A DNA stretch of 64,000 nt from Chroococcidiopsis thermalis PCC 7203 (GCF_000317125.1 NC_019695.1:1848336-1912335), one strand, 5' to 3'; numbered from the stretch's first letter, positions 1 to 9,530 are shown. Program-made: numbers and translations. The notes: generated from the sequence alone by a model not told the origin.

Positions 1-688
1 GATCGAAGTCTCCTGGTGATACGTGACTCGAACCCCAACGCCAACCTAAAACCGTGGCGCGATCGCTTTTGACGACTGCGGCTTGATTTATTTGTGACTG
101 CCAAATCGCGATCGGTCTACTATTCACACCAGTAGGAATTACAACTCCTCCCTGCACCAAACCATCATTTCCGGCTGGCTCCAGCCAATCTTTACTATTA
201 CCCTGTAAGGTTTGTAAGTTATTGGGAGCATCTAGAGGAAATCCCCAGTACGCGCCTAAAAGCGAACTCAAGAGCTGGCGTACCCCCGGCTGACTCGTAC
301 TTCCAACAGCACCACTGGCTATGACTTTACCACCTCGGCTCATCCATGCTTCTAAGGCAAGTGCTTGGTTAAAGTCAATATTCTCTACGTTAGGTAGAAA
401 GATAACAGAGCGATCGCTCAAATCGCTGGCATTTTTGACAGCAGCTAAATCGACGACGCAATAATTGACTCCTGCTGCTTGCAAGCGCGCAGAAATATCC
501 ATCCACTGAGCTGCATTATCATCGCTTTTAACTACAGCTAAAACTGCGGGTTCTTCTGCGGCTGTAGCAGGTAAATAGAAGGCAAGAGGCAAAAGTAGAG
601 ACGTTACTAGCGTCTCTATTAAAAAATTCACAGACCTAGCCCTTACCAGGGTTGGTAAGAAAGCAAAAATATCAAAATTTTTAGACAT
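1..688 (-). CDS. Partial secreted protein, possibly N-terminal part of a cyanobacterial GHL10-type glycoside hydrolase
   Basis: The frame is open from the window edge to an ATG at 688, giving about 229 codons with the C-terminus missing. The start overlaps the stop of the radical-SAM gene by one base (TAATG), so the two are probably translationally coupled. Residues 20-44 are hydrophobic and end in PATAAEEP, which looks like a Sec signal peptide. The following part alternates predicted strands and helices (AVVKSDD, VIFLPNVENIDF, WMSRGGKVIASGAVG), like the amidotransferase-like domain placed ahead of family-10-like glycosidase domains in cyanobacterial proteins. That assignment is an inference, because no catalytic part is in the window. 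A small palindrome (595-617) is read through as coding sequence inside the signal region. Confidence 0.55.
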   Translation of the reverse strand, partial: MSKNFDIFAFLPTLVRARSVNFLIETLVTSLLLPLAFYLPATAAEEPAVLAVVKSDDNAAQWMDISARLQAAGVNYCVVDLAAVKNASDLSDRSVIFLPNVENIDFNQALALEAWMSRGGKVIASGAVGSTSQPGVRQLLSSLLGAYWGFPLDAPNNLQTLQGNSKDWLEPAGNDGLVQGGVVIPTGVNSRPIAIWQSQINQAAVVKSDRATVLGWRWGSSHVSPGDFD

Positions 689-2025
689 TACTTAATACAA
701 GTATCGATGAGTTCCTCAACTCCCCTGACTGGGAGAATTGGGATATTTAATTTATGAGATAACTCTTCTATTGTCATATCATCCAAAAAACAGTTTTCGC
801 CATACTTCAGCATCACGGCAGGCAGTATGACCGCGTTACCTAAGTCTTTACCACATAACCCTTCTAATAAATCTTGTCCTGTGAGTAATCCGGTGACAGA
901 AATTTTTTGTCCCCAATAGTGACTACACAGAGCTACCATATCTATCCGCAGCCCATTTACTTGATTTAACTGTTGTAAAATTGGTTGAAACGCTTTTTCT
1001 ACGGCATTACCAACAACCCAGATAAATCGGCGTGATGGCTCGACTTGCAGCGGAAGATGTTTGGCTGCACTAGCAAAATGTTTTAAAAATAGGCGAATTG
1101 AACCCACACCGTTATCGATTTGAGGATAATCTTCATAATGAGATTGCGGTGGTAAATCCTCCCCTGCAACCAAAAACCACTCGTCTGCTAACCAGGCAAA
1201 GTTAGTGCCTAACTGCTGGCGAAATTTCTGCTGCAAGGCTTTGACTTGGGCTATGACTTCGGCTGCTTTTTCTGGAGTCACTGGAATTAACTCATCTTCA
1301 TCTGGACGAAACCGTGTCAAGCCTACTGGTACGACAGCAACAGAAGTAACTGCTGGTACTTCCCCAGGATCGCCAAGATAAAATTTTGCTAAATCGAGCA
1401 ACGTTCTTTCCAGATGTATGCCATCGTTAATCCCAGGACAAACAACAACTTGAGCGTGAATTTGCAGTCTTCGTTCTCGAAACCATTCAATCTGCTCTAA
1501 AATTTGAGCGGCTCTAGGATTTTTTAGCAGCCGCACCCTAACTTCAGGTTCGGTAGCGTGAACTGAGACATACAAAGGAGACAGGCGCATTTGTTCGATT
1601 CGCTGCCATTCCTTTTGGGTGAGGTTTGTCAGTGTCAGGTATGAGCCGTAAAGAAAGCTAAGGCGATAGTCATCATCCTTTAGGTATAAACTCTGTCGCT
1701 TACCTGGAGGTTGCTGGTCGATAAAACAGAACGGACAGCGATTGTTACACTGAATTAACCCATCGAACAGGGCTGTCTCAAACTCTAGTCCTAAATCTTC
1801 GTCGTAGTCTTTCTCAATTTCAACCGTATGAGTTTTACCTGCTGCATCTAAGACATCCAGTTGCAGCACTTCATCAGCACACAAAAACTGATAATCGATT
1901 AAGTCACGCGGACGAGTATCGTTGATGGATACGATCGCATCTCCTGGTTCAAAGCCAATCTCAGCAGCGATGGAATCTGGTAAAACCTTGGAAATGCGGG
2001 CAGGACGAATAGTGATGTCACTCAT
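688..2025 (-). CDS. PDZ-containing radical-SAM-like FeS protein (TIGR03279/DUF512 family)
   Basis: This 445-residue protein starts with a PDZ-like segment (residues 5-60, with the turn GFEPGDAIVSIND). A cysteine cluster CNNRCPFC (C93, C97, C100) follows, with the CX3CX2C spacing of radical-SAM iron-sulfur sites, and the C-terminal part is of DUF512 type. The family is described as a cyanobacterial FeS oxidoreductase of unknown reaction. I chose the ATG at 2025 (MSDITIRPAR). The frame stays open up to 2154, but that extension is made only of LPQLPG-like repeats and spacer sequence. The stop overlaps the start of the downstream secreted-protein gene. Confidence 0.85.
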   Translation of the reverse strand: MSDITIRPARISKVLPDSIAAEIGFEPGDAIVSINDTRPRDLIDYQFLCADEVLQLDVLDAAGKTHTVEIEKDYDEDLGLEFETALFDGLIQCNNRCPFCFIDQQPPGKRQSLYLKDDDYRLSFLYGSYLTLTNLTQKEWQRIEQMRLSPLYVSVHATEPEVRVRLLKNPRAAQILEQIEWFRERRLQIHAQVVVCPGINDGIHLERTLLDLAKFYLGDPGEVPAVTSVAVVPVGLTRFRPDEDELIPVTPEKAAEVIAQVKALQQKFRQQLGTNFAWLADEWFLVAGEDLPPQSHYEDYPQIDNGVGSIRLFLKHFASAAKHLPLQVEPSRRFIWVVGNAVEKAFQPILQQLNQVNGLRIDMVALCSHYWGQKISVTGLLTGQDLLEGLCGKDLGNAVILPAVMLKYGENCFLDDMTIEELSHKLNIPILPVRGVEELIDTCIK

Positions 2026-2185
2026 GACTAGCGAGAGGGCGATCGCCGTTTGGCTATTAGCTACTCTAAAATTGTCGCTTATATGAGGGAGCAGGGGAGA
2101 AGAGAGCTGAGGGAGCCCAGGGAGCTGAGGGAGCCCAGGGAGCTGAGGGAGCAAGAACCATCAACCATCAACCATCAACCAACAA

Positions 2186-3148
2186 CTAAACATTAGATAA
2201 CACTCCAAATCCGATCGCAGCTAGAATCGCTGCACCAAAGATGAGTCGATACCAAACAAAGATCCAGGTATCCTGAGTTTGGAGAAAACGTAACAACCAA
2301 GCGATCGCGAAGTAGGAAAAAATGGCAGATGAAACGACTGCGACAATCAAGTTTAGAATTCCCGCGTTCTCTAGTCCGGCTTCTAAAGCATCTTTCAATT
2401 CGACCAGACCTGAGATTGCAATGGCAGGAATACTAAGTAAAAATGAAAATCTAGCGGCTTTGGCTCGCTCTAATCCCAGAAATAGTCCGGCTGTCAGTGT
2501 AGAACCAGAACGAGATACGCCTGGAAATAAGGCAAGTGTCTGAGCCAGCCCCATTAATATGCCATCTTTAACTGTAGGTTCGTTAAATTTGCGCTTGCGC
2601 TTGCCAAAAATCTCTGCCAGCCCTAACAAACAAGCCATGACGATTGAATACACCGCGATCGCTGCTAAGCTGCGTAAGGGCGATTTGTCATAGCCAGGAT
2701 AAAAGATTTTGATTAGCAAACCAAAAAATACGATGGGAATCGTACCTAAGACAATACCTAATGCCGTGCCAAATTCTCTGGAATCATAATCTGAGTTAGC
2801 GATCGCCTTAGCGGTTCCGGTGACGATTTGCGCTAAGTCTTTCCAGAAGTACCATAGCACTGCGGCAAGACTACCGAGTTGAATCACGGCAGTATAAGCA
2901 ACGCCAGGATCTCCCCATCCCAGTACGACTGGCACAACTTTCAAATGCGCCGTACTGCTGATTGGTAAAAACTCTGTCAACCCTTGGATGATTCCTAAAC
3001 CGAAGGATTGCCACAAATTCATTCCAGATCCCTCTACGGCTATATTGGGCTGCACGCCGAGAACCTTAATAGGTACAGCAATTACTGCTGCACAAGCAGC
3101 TACACCTACCATCAGAAGTTTAAGCATTTGACGTTTTAATAAAGCCAT
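2186..3148 (-). CDS. uppP: Undecaprenyl-diphosphatase UppP (BacA)
   Basis: UppP removes a phosphate from undecaprenyl diphosphate at the plasma membrane, recycling the lipid carrier of peptidoglycan synthesis. The 320-residue protein is strongly hydrophobic and carries both family signatures: GLTEFLPISSTAHL near residues 56-69 and FPGVSRSGST near 208-217, which hold the catalytic Glu, Ser and Arg residues. An N-terminal extension of about 40 residues with an extra hydrophobic stretch precedes the usual start (around M43, MNLWQSFGLG). Such extensions are common in cyanobacteria, so I keep the first ATG but am not certain of it. uppS, which makes the same carrier, lies at the other end of the window. 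Confidence 0.92.
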   Translation of the reverse strand: MALLKRQMLKLLMVGVAACAAVIAVPIKVLGVQPNIAVEGSGMNLWQSFGLGIIQGLTEFLPISSTAHLKVVPVVLGWGDPGVAYTAVIQLGSLAAVLWYFWKDLAQIVTGTAKAIANSDYDSREFGTALGIVLGTIPIVFFGLLIKIFYPGYDKSPLRSLAAIAVYSIVMACLLGLAEIFGKRKRKFNEPTVKDGILMGLAQTLALFPGVSRSGSTLTAGLFLGLERAKAARFSFLLSIPAIAISGLVELKDALEAGLENAGILNLIVAVVSSAIFSYFAIAWLLRFLQTQDTWIFVWYRLIFGAAILAAIGFGVLSNV

Positions 3149-3553
3149 AGAAATTTAAGGGCTAAGGGGTAGGAGGACAAGGTAGACAAGGGAGACAAGG
3201 GGGAACAAGGAAGCAATTCTAGTTCCACCAGCCACCAGCCACTAGTCGCTGTCAACCGTTAACTGTCAACCAACAAACTATACTTTTTCTCGCTACAGCA
3301 TACCCGCAAACCGCAAATGAGGGGAGGGGTAACTAGAACTTAGAGCGATCGCGTTCACGCTAAATCCAAGATGGTATTTTAACTTGCGATTTACTCAAAA
3401 TCAGAGCAAAAAATCAAGTTGTGAATTTTCTCCGACTTTTGGGAGTACTCTAAATACAACTATTTCTCAGTAAGTTATTGCAGGTGCTTGGGTTATTGCC
3501 GGTTTGCTCTCCTGACTCGTCAAATTCCTAAAACTATTTCTCACTTATATACT
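3149..3553. other. Repeat-bearing spacer left of the IS element
   Basis: There is no credible gene here. The uppP-proximal part (about 3165-3270) is made of tandem short repeats of the GGGACAAGG, CCACCAGCCACTAG and GTCAACTGTCAACC types seen throughout this genome. The rest is AT-rich and probably contains the uppP promoter on the minus strand. Confidence 0.6.
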
Positions 3554-4717
3554 TATATAGCGAGTCTAAACAAGTTATGAACAAAATTGGAGATAAGTAG
3601 GTAGAATGAAGCTCTAGATGTCAGAGGCTGATGAAAACTAGCGTGAATCCGACTTCTCTAACCAAAACACAACAAATTCAACTCTTAAAAGATTTCATTC
3701 AAAGTCACCCAAATGAAAAAGAGATGAGAAGAGCTTTAGCTGTGAAGCTAGCTATGGAAGGTTATGTATATCGACAAATTAGCCAAATCTTAGAAGTTTC
3801 TGTAGGATTTATTAGCAAATGGAAACAAGCTTTCGAGTCTGGTGGATTAGCTGCGTTAAGGTCTTCGTATCAAGGAGGAAAAGGTTACTTAACTCAAATT
3901 GAAAGGCAAGCGGTAATTCAGTGGCTGGTCGAACAAAAAACTTGGGATATTTCAGACTTAGAGGTGTATCTAATCGAGCAGTACGATATAGTTTTTCAAT
4001 CGCGACAAAGTTATTATCAACTGTTGAAAGAAGCGCGAATTACGTGGCAAAAAGGAGAACAAACCAGTCCACGTCAAGACCCAGAAGCGATCTCAAAAAA
4101 AACCGAGAAATTGCCGAGTTACTAGAGAAGTATCGACCCCAGATTGAAGCTGAAGAGCTAGTTGTGTATATCATAGATGAATGTCATCTTCTCTGGAACG
4201 ATCTGGTTGGCTATCTTTGGAACTTTCGTAAAAAATCCTTTAAAAATCCCAATCCCTCAATCCCAAGGAACGGCAAACTTATTATGGTGCGCTAGAGCTA
4301 TTTACTCAAGAGTTTTACTTTGGTTCCTGAGCCAACAGCAAATGGAGAACTAACAGTAGAATTCGTCAAAAAATACTAGGTAAACATCCACAAGCCAGAA
4401 TTTTATTAATTTGGGATGGAGCCTCTTATCATCGAGGGCAAGTAATGAGGGATTTTCTCACCGAACAAAATGAAGGGCTTCTTCCTGAAAATTGGCAAAT
4501 TACTTGTGTCCGATTTGCCCCTTATGCCCCTCAAGAGAATCCGGTCGAAGCTATTTGGTTACAACTGAAAACTCTCCTGAGAAGATTTTATCGTTTTGGA
4601 AAAAGTTTTAAGAGCGTCAAACGTTTATTTCAGCTTTTTGTTGACTTAAAACTCTTTAATCTTCCAAATTTTAGCAACTACGATGCTTTTTCACGATTCG
4701 CTTAGACTCGCTATATA
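3554..4717 (+). mobile_element. IS630-family insertion sequence, decayed
   Basis: A perfect 16-bp inverted repeat (TATATAGCGAGTCTAA at 3554-3569 and its complement at 4702-4717) bounds a 1.16 kb segment filled by a broken transposase. TA dinucleotides at both outer ends agree with the TA target-site duplication of IS630/Tc1 elements. The transposase stop codon lies inside the right repeat, which is typical of compact IS elements. The terminal repeats are intact while the gene is not, so the element can no longer make its own enzyme but could be mobilised by a related transposase. Confidence 0.85.
3631..4705 (+). pseudogene. IS630-family transposase, frameshifted
   Basis: The first frame (3631-4125) encodes a helix-turn-helix domain (AMEGYVYRQISQILEVS, residues 46-62) and the linker to the catalytic domain. 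At the A8 run 4095-4102 the homology moves to the -1 frame (LLEKYRPQIEAEELVVYIIDECH), which carries the first Asp of the DDE triad. Some IS630 members use programmed frameshifting at such runs, so this first shift may be functional. Further shifts follow: near 4250 (then KERQTYYGALELFTQEFY), near 4320 (then VPEPTANGELTVEFVKK) and near 4365 (then GKHPQARILLIWDGASYH). The last segment (4445-4705) ends with the final catalytic Glu region (PYAPQENPVEAIW). At least three shifts have no slippery site, so this is a pseudogene. Confidence 0.88.
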
Positions 4718-4775
4718 TTGATCAGCCAATTCAGAAAGAGACTATTCGCAAAATGGCTACTTACCTAAATAAAAC

Positions 4776-6425
4776 TCAACGAACTGATACTGTTGCAGGT
4801 TCTAAAGCGGCTACTAACTTCACGTCAAATTCTGTTTCAAACAACGCCTTTTTATAATCCAAACTCCACAATTCTAAAGCACAATCATCATTAGGTTGAG
4901 ACGGAGTTAGATACAAGTAAAATTCTTTTGAATCTGCATGGCGATCGCAGCGCACGCGCTTCACTGCACCAATTTGACGGCGATCTAAAGCCACGGCTAA
5001 CCGGAGAAAAGCGCTTAAATGATTGATAATTTGCCGATCGCGTTTGCTGGGTAAACTGCGATAGGAATCATGCTTTTTCTTAGGGTTACTTTTCCGGTGA
5101 TAGCGGGCAATATTGGCAATAATTTCAATTTCTGTTTCGGTGTATCCTAATAATTCACCGTGTCGAATCAAGTAGTATGAATGTTTATGATGGGCAGAAT
5201 GACTAATAAAGTGTCCGCAATTGTGTAACATTGCCGCTGCCCACAGCAATTCTTGTTCTTCTAAACCCCATTGATGTAAAATTTCCTGGGTTTGGTTAAA
5301 CAAACTCATGGCAAAAGAAGCCACGCGATCGCTATGTTCTAAATTTACTTGGTATTTCTGCGCTGTTTTAATCACGCTCCGTTGCCGGATCGAACTTTGA
5401 TAGCGCAAACGATCTTCAATTAAACCGTGAGTCAGCATCCAGTCTACAATGATGCCTTCTCGCAGCGATCGCTCGCACACTACCAATGTCTCAGCTTCTA
5501 GCAGCGTCATCGCCTCTTGTAAAATTGTCGCCCCTGCTAATATAATCTCCGAACGGCGATCGTTCATCCCTGGAATTGCTGCCCGTTCGCTGTAATTTAG
5601 CTTCCGCAGGCGATCGACTAATTGCCGCAATTCCCTCAGACTAAATTCATACCCAGTCAAGGGAGACGGTACTGTACCCGTTTTTTCTCTAGCAATAATT
5701 GTTGCTACCGTTTCAATCGTGCCAGAAGTTCCCACTAAGCGGAAAATTTCCCCTGGCTGTAAGTGTGCGTGCAAGTCTTCCGCCGCACGTTCTAACATTC
5801 CCTGCACGTAGGCTTGAAGATATTGATATTCGCTGTTAGTAATCGGATCTGTAGTGACGAATTCCGAGGTAAGTCTGACAGCTCCAATTTTGTTACTACT
5901 GAGAGAACGTGGTTCGTGGCTATCTCCCAAAATGATTTCTGTTGAACCACCACCAATGTCGATAATGGCATGGGGTTGGTTGTTAAATTCCATTCCCGAT
6001 AGTACGCCGAGATAAATGCGACGTGCTTCTTCATACCCAGAAATTAAGTCAACATTTAAGCCGATTTCTTCTTTGACTTGATGTAAAAACTCGCGTCCGT
6101 TGGGTGCTTCGCGGACAGCGCTCGTCGCTACAGCAATAATAGAATGAGCGTTGCAGCTCTTGGCAATGTCTTGAAAACGGCGTAACGTAGAGATCGCCCT
6201 TGCCATCACCTCTGGTTTCAATTCTCCCGTTTCTGGGTTGCGATCGCCTAACCTGACAGTTTCTTTTTCTCTAGTAATGATGGTAAAAGCTGGCAGTTTC
6301 GGCTCTATACTGACTACTACCATATGCAGAGAGTTTGTCCCCATGTCGATCGCCGCGAGGATCTGTGCTTGCTCTACAATTTGAGCGGGAATACTCTGCC
6401 AGCTAGTGAAAACAGAATCAACCAT
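4776..6425 (-). CDS. ppx: Exopolyphosphatase (Ppx/GppA family)
   Basis: This enzyme hydrolyses terminal phosphate from inorganic polyphosphate or pppGpp in the cytoplasm. The 549-residue protein has the actin-fold phosphate loops AAIDMGTNSLHMVV (about residues 24-37) and IDIGGGSTEIILG (about 155-167). The C-terminal HD-like helical region contains AAMLHNCGHFISHSAHHKHSYYLI, as in long bacterial Ppx proteins. The length is normal. It stands alone on the minus strand, divergent from the prenyltransferase gene. Ppx and GppA activities cannot be told apart from sequence. Confidence 0.9.
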   Translation of the reverse strand: MVDSVFTSWQSIPAQIVEQAQILAAIDMGTNSLHMVVVSIEPKLPAFTIITREKETVRLGDRNPETGELKPEVMARAISTLRRFQDIAKSCNAHSIIAVATSAVREAPNGREFLHQVKEEIGLNVDLISGYEEARRIYLGVLSGMEFNNQPHAIIDIGGGSTEIILGDSHEPRSLSSNKIGAVRLTSEFVTTDPITNSEYQYLQAYVQGMLERAAEDLHAHLQPGEIFRLVGTSGTIETVATIIAREKTGTVPSPLTGYEFSLRELRQLVDRLRKLNYSERAAIPGMNDRRSEIILAGATILQEAMTLLEAETLVVCERSLREGIIVDWMLTHGLIEDRLRYQSSIRQRSVIKTAQKYQVNLEHSDRVASFAMSLFNQTQEILHQWGLEEQELLWAAAMLHNCGHFISHSAHHKHSYYLIRHGELLGYTETEIEIIANIARYHRKSNPKKKHDSYRSLPSKRDRQIINHLSAFLRLAVALDRRQIGAVKRVRCDRHADSKEFYLYLTPSQPNDDCALELWSLDYKKALFETEFDVKLVAALEPATVSVR

Positions 6426-6569
6426 CTAGATTTACTGGTAATTAACGGCAAGGACTGAACGGCAATTATTGAGATGAAGTTATTGAGTTTTTTCTACCCA
6501 AACTTCACGCTATTCTAATTAGGGAAAAAGATACGAACCATTACATCTGCCTATAGTTACCATTTTTCC

Positions 6570-7457
6570 ATGAATACGATCGCACCACAACAGAGTTCCG
6601 AACCAACCTGGTTGAAAATTATCCGGCTGTTACGTTGGGATAAGCCAGAAGGACGTTTAATTTTAATGATTCCCGCTCTGTGGGCGGTGTTTTTAGCAGC
6701 TAGAGCGACTCCACCCTTACTACTAGTAGGAGTCATTGTCTTAGGTACTTTTGCCACCAGTGCTGCTGGGTGTGTAGCGAACGATCTTTGGGATCGAGAT
6801 ATCGATCCGCAAGTGGAAAGGACTCGCAATCGTCCTCTTGCTTCCCGCGCTTTATCTATCCGAGTAGGAATTGTAGTTGGTTTAATTGCTTTAGTTTGTG
6901 CTTTTATTTTGTCTTTATATTTAAACCAATTATCCTTTTGGCTGTGTGTCGCCGCCGTACCCGTTATTTTGCTTTATCCAGGGGCAAAGCGAGTGTTCCC
7001 CGTCCCTCAGTTGGTGTTATCTATTGCCTGGGGTTTTGGCGTATTAATTAGCTGGAGTGCTGTTACGGGAAGTTTAGATAAGGCAACTTGGTTGCTATGG
7101 GGTGCAACTTTATGCTGGACGCTAGGATTTGATACAGTTTATGCCATGAGCGATCGCGAGGATGACAAGCGCATTGGCGTGAATTCCAGCGCTTTATTTT
7201 TCGGTAAATACGCCCCAGAAGCGATCGCAGTTTTCTTTGCTGGTACTGTGTTTTTACTCGGTTGGCTAGGTGTCGTCATGCACCTACGTCTAGGTTTTTG
7301 GATTACTTTAGTCTTGGCTGCATCTGGCTGGATTTGGCAGTATACTCGGTTGCGCGATCCGCAGTTACCAAATCCTGCTTACGGAGAAATGTTTCGTCAG
7401 AATGTTTGGTTGGGTTTTCTGTTATTAGGGGGAATGATTGCCGGAATTTTGATTTGA
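6570..7457 (+). CDS. ubiA: UbiA-family 4-hydroxybenzoate polyprenyltransferase (plastoquinone pathway)
   Basis: The protein transfers a polyprenyl chain (in cyanobacteria solanesyl) to 4-hydroxybenzoate at the membrane, the committed step of plastoquinone synthesis. It has 295 residues and about eight hydrophobic helices. The two Asp-rich prenyl-diphosphate binding motifs are visible: NDLWDRDIDPQVERTRNRP (about residues 72-90) and SDREDDKRIG (about 193-202). The substrate comes from similarity to the cyanobacterial Slr0926 group and is an inference; other UbiA enzymes share these motifs. It is divergent from ppx. Confidence 0.88.
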   Translation: MNTIAPQQSSEPTWLKIIRLLRWDKPEGRLILMIPALWAVFLAARATPPLLLVGVIVLGTFATSAAGCVANDLWDRDIDPQVERTRNRPLASRALSIRVGIVVGLIALVCAFILSLYLNQLSFWLCVAAVPVILLYPGAKRVFPVPQLVLSIAWGFGVLISWSAVTGSLDKATWLLWGATLCWTLGFDTVYAMSDREDDKRIGVNSSALFFGKYAPEAIAVFFAGTVFLLGWLGVVMHLRLGFWITLVLAASGWIWQYTRLRDPQLPNPAYGEMFRQNVWLGFLLLGGMIAGILI

Positions 7458-7480
7458 TCGCCCCATGTGCAACCGCTCTA

Positions 7481-7564
7481 CTGCCCCCTTTTTAAGGGGG
7501 TTGGGGGATCGCAGTACTACGCCACTTACGAAAGATCTCCCCTAGCCCCCCTTGAAAAAGGGAG
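7481..7564. repeat. Large GC-rich imperfect palindrome (dispersed repeat)
   Basis: The left arm 7481-7510 (core AAGGGGGTTGGGGGATC) is complementary, with a few mismatches, to the right arm 7534-7564. The element fills the gap between the convergent prenyltransferase and Uma2 genes. A related single arm occurs at 26371-26402. It could act as a bidirectional terminator, but there is no good T-run, so I treat it as a small dispersed element. Confidence 0.75.
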
Positions 7565-7574
7565 GAACAAAAAA

Positions 7575-8153
7575 TTATTGACTTGTGGTGAAAGTGACAT
7601 CTTCATAAAGTGCTTCTAAGGTTGACTCAAAACCAATACTATCGAGCCGAAATGTTGTCTGCTGTGGCGTGTAAGACTGCAATACCCATAACCCTTGTTC
7701 GTTACGTCGGAAGCACTCAACTCGCTGCCGTTTGGTGTTAATTAATACGTATTCGCGTAGGCTTTCTAGTTCCTGATAATCAACAAATTTGTCACCGCGA
7801 TCGAAGGCTTCAGTAAAATCGGACAAGACTTCGACAATCAGACTAGGAAAACACTTGTAAGTAGAGGTTTCGCGATCGCGCGGATCGCAAGTCACCATGA
7901 CATCGGGATAGTAGAATCGATTCAGCGATTCAATCCGTGCTTTCATGTCAGCAATATAGACACGGCAACCGGAACCTCGAACATGGCTGCGAAGAAGCGT
8001 AGCAATGTTAAGGGCAATGGTAACGTGGGGATCGCTTGCCCCAGCCATAGCGAAGACTTGCCCATCAATGTATTCGTGCTTGATGTTGCTCGCATCCTCC
8101 AGTTGGAGGTATTCGTCGGGGGTGAGGTAGGACTGTTGAGGGGAAGCAATCAT
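7575..8153 (-). CDS. Uma2-family (DUF820) putative endonuclease
   Basis: This 192-residue protein belongs to the PD-(D/E)XK-fold family that is greatly expanded in cyanobacteria. Family marks are YLTPDEYLQLED (residues 9-20), KHEYIDGQVFAMAG (about 25-38), YYPDVMVTCDPRD with the catalytic Asp (about 86-98), and SLIVEVLSDFTEAFDRGDK with the E-x-L/V part of the active site (about 104-122). The biological role is unknown; such genes often sit singly near repeats, as here. Confidence 0.85.
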   Translation of the reverse strand: MIASPQQSYLTPDEYLQLEDASNIKHEYIDGQVFAMAGASDPHVTIALNIATLLRSHVRGSGCRVYIADMKARIESLNRFYYPDVMVTCDPRDRETSTYKCFPSLIVEVLSDFTEAFDRGDKFVDYQELESLREYVLINTKRQRVECFRRNEQGLWVLQSYTPQQTTFRLDSIGFESTLEALYEDVTFTTSQ

Positions 8154-8525
8154 AGCTAGAATCTTAAGGATGGAATCGTGTCATTCGCAAGCAGTTTGCC
8201 TTGGTATTTTAAGATTCTACGTCAGCTTTGGAGTGCTAGGACGTGGAAATAGAATTGCTTACTTGGGTGGAGCTGTTTTGATTTAGTTATGCTGCGATCG
8301 CAATAGCTTAAATTGAAGTTAAAATATCCGCGATCGCTTTTACCGAAATAACATAAGGGGATGAATTTGTGACGCTATTTGATGAAATGTCACAGAAAAA
8401 CTACAGATAAATTTTAATATCTTCATCCTGTTTTTAAAAGTGATTCAGAGATATTTAATGTATTGAATGAGCGTCTAGAATTAAGGCATCTAAATGAGTG
8501 TTGAGTATTCTTCCTAAGACACTTT
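8154..8525. other. AT-rich spacer between divergent genes
   Basis: No gene is seen. The stretch is AT-rich with a few HIP1 octamers and must hold the promoters of the Uma2 gene (minus) and of the 289-residue protein (plus). I see no clear operator or RNA element. Confidence 0.5.
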
Positions 8526-9395
8526 ATGGTAGACACCTATGATTTATTGACTCAGTGGGCATCTGAGGGTAATGAGGTCGTTGACTCTTATCTTGATTTG
8601 ACATCTCAGTTTTTACTAGAAAAACCATCTATTGATCCAAGAACTCAGTGGATACTTCGCTATTTGACTGTAAGTTGCAATCAAACCACTAACAGTACAT
8701 TTCTACTTATTGCCAATGCTCAACTTTGGGATGCTGAAATTCTGTTACGTTCAGTAATCGAAGGAACCATTAAGTACATTTACTTGTGTTTAGGAGATGA
8801 GAACGACTACATATCTAAGTCAGAGGAATACTTGTTACATCTCCCTAACATAGGCGAGATCAAGCACCAACAAAGAATACGCTCATTCCTCCAGAATGTA
8901 GATAATCCGACATCAGATGAATACGCAATACTTAGAGAAACCTTGATTGAAGAGGCTGAGTTAGCTGAACTTTACAATAACTATCCTCGCGAAAATAGAA
9001 AACAGCTTGAGCAGAGATGGGCGTTTAACGAAATTGCCAACATCTTAACTAGAGATGATATTGGTCTTAAAAACTTTGATGCTCTTCGATACCTATTGTC
9101 TTACACTTATGGCATTGGAAGCCATCTAGCCCACCAAGATGCTACAGGGTTAAAGCTTATCCACAATAGATTACAGAAAACTTTTGAAGATGCAAGATCA
9201 GATGAATTAGCACATGCGTCTCGCCAGATAAATGATCTGCTAATGATGGCTTTTTTTCGCTCAGCTATGACATACCATTTACATCATGCGGATATCAAGC
9301 CGATTATGAATTTATTTGAGTCTCATCAGCAGTTTATTAATACGATGGCGAAGGTGCGGAAAGATTGGTGGAAGAAATATACAGAGCAGTCGTGA
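8526..9395 (+). CDS. Unknown helical protein, DUF5677-like
   Basis: This 289-residue soluble protein appears all-helical. The segment ILRYLTVSCNQTTNSTFLLI followed by AEILLRSVIEGTIKYIYL (about residues 43-83) and the late YGIGSHLAHQDATG with conserved His residues resemble DUF5677 proteins, which are found in accessory and defence-like settings; no activity is established. No strong ribosome site precedes the ATG. Base composition is lower in GC than that of neighbouring housekeeping genes, suggesting acquisition. It is followed by an attC-like palindrome and a toxin-antitoxin-like pair. Confidence 0.7.
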   Translation: MVDTYDLLTQWASEGNEVVDSYLDLTSQFLLEKPSIDPRTQWILRYLTVSCNQTTNSTFLLIANAQLWDAEILLRSVIEGTIKYIYLCLGDENDYISKSEEYLLHLPNIGEIKHQQRIRSFLQNVDNPTSDEYAILRETLIEEAELAELYNNYPRENRKQLEQRWAFNEIANILTRDDIGLKNFDALRYLLSYTYGIGSHLAHQDATGLKLIHNRLQKTFEDARSDELAHASRQINDLLMMAFFRSAMTYHLHHADIKPIMNLFESHQQFINTMAKVRKDWWKKYTEQS

Positions 9396-9440
9396 ACTGC
9401 TGTATGCGCTGACAATCCTATATAGCTAAGGCTTAAAGCC

Positions 9441-9530
9441 GTCTAACAACGCCCATGCACACCGACCGCCGAGAGTTGATTGGCTATGAGGCAGAGGTTA
9501 TCTGCGGCGAGTGATGGGCACCGTTCAGCC
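9441..9530. repeat. Imperfect palindrome resembling a degraded integron attC site
   Basis: GTCTAAC at 9441-9447 fits the R'' consensus. AACGCCCAT near 9447-9455 pairs with ATGGGC(AC)CGTT near 9514-9524, and CCGCC with GGCG closer in, around a central spacer that includes GCAGAGGTTATCTGC. The right-hand core (CGTTCAGC) departs from GTTRRRY, and no integrase gene is in the window. It may equally be an ordinary dispersed palindrome. Confidence 0.3.

Noticed and set aside
688-2154. Longer start for the radical-SAM protein (LPQLPGLPQ N-terminus)
   Set aside because: The extra 43 codons are made of GAGCTGAGGGAGC spacer repeats; the family start is MSDITIRPAR at 2025.
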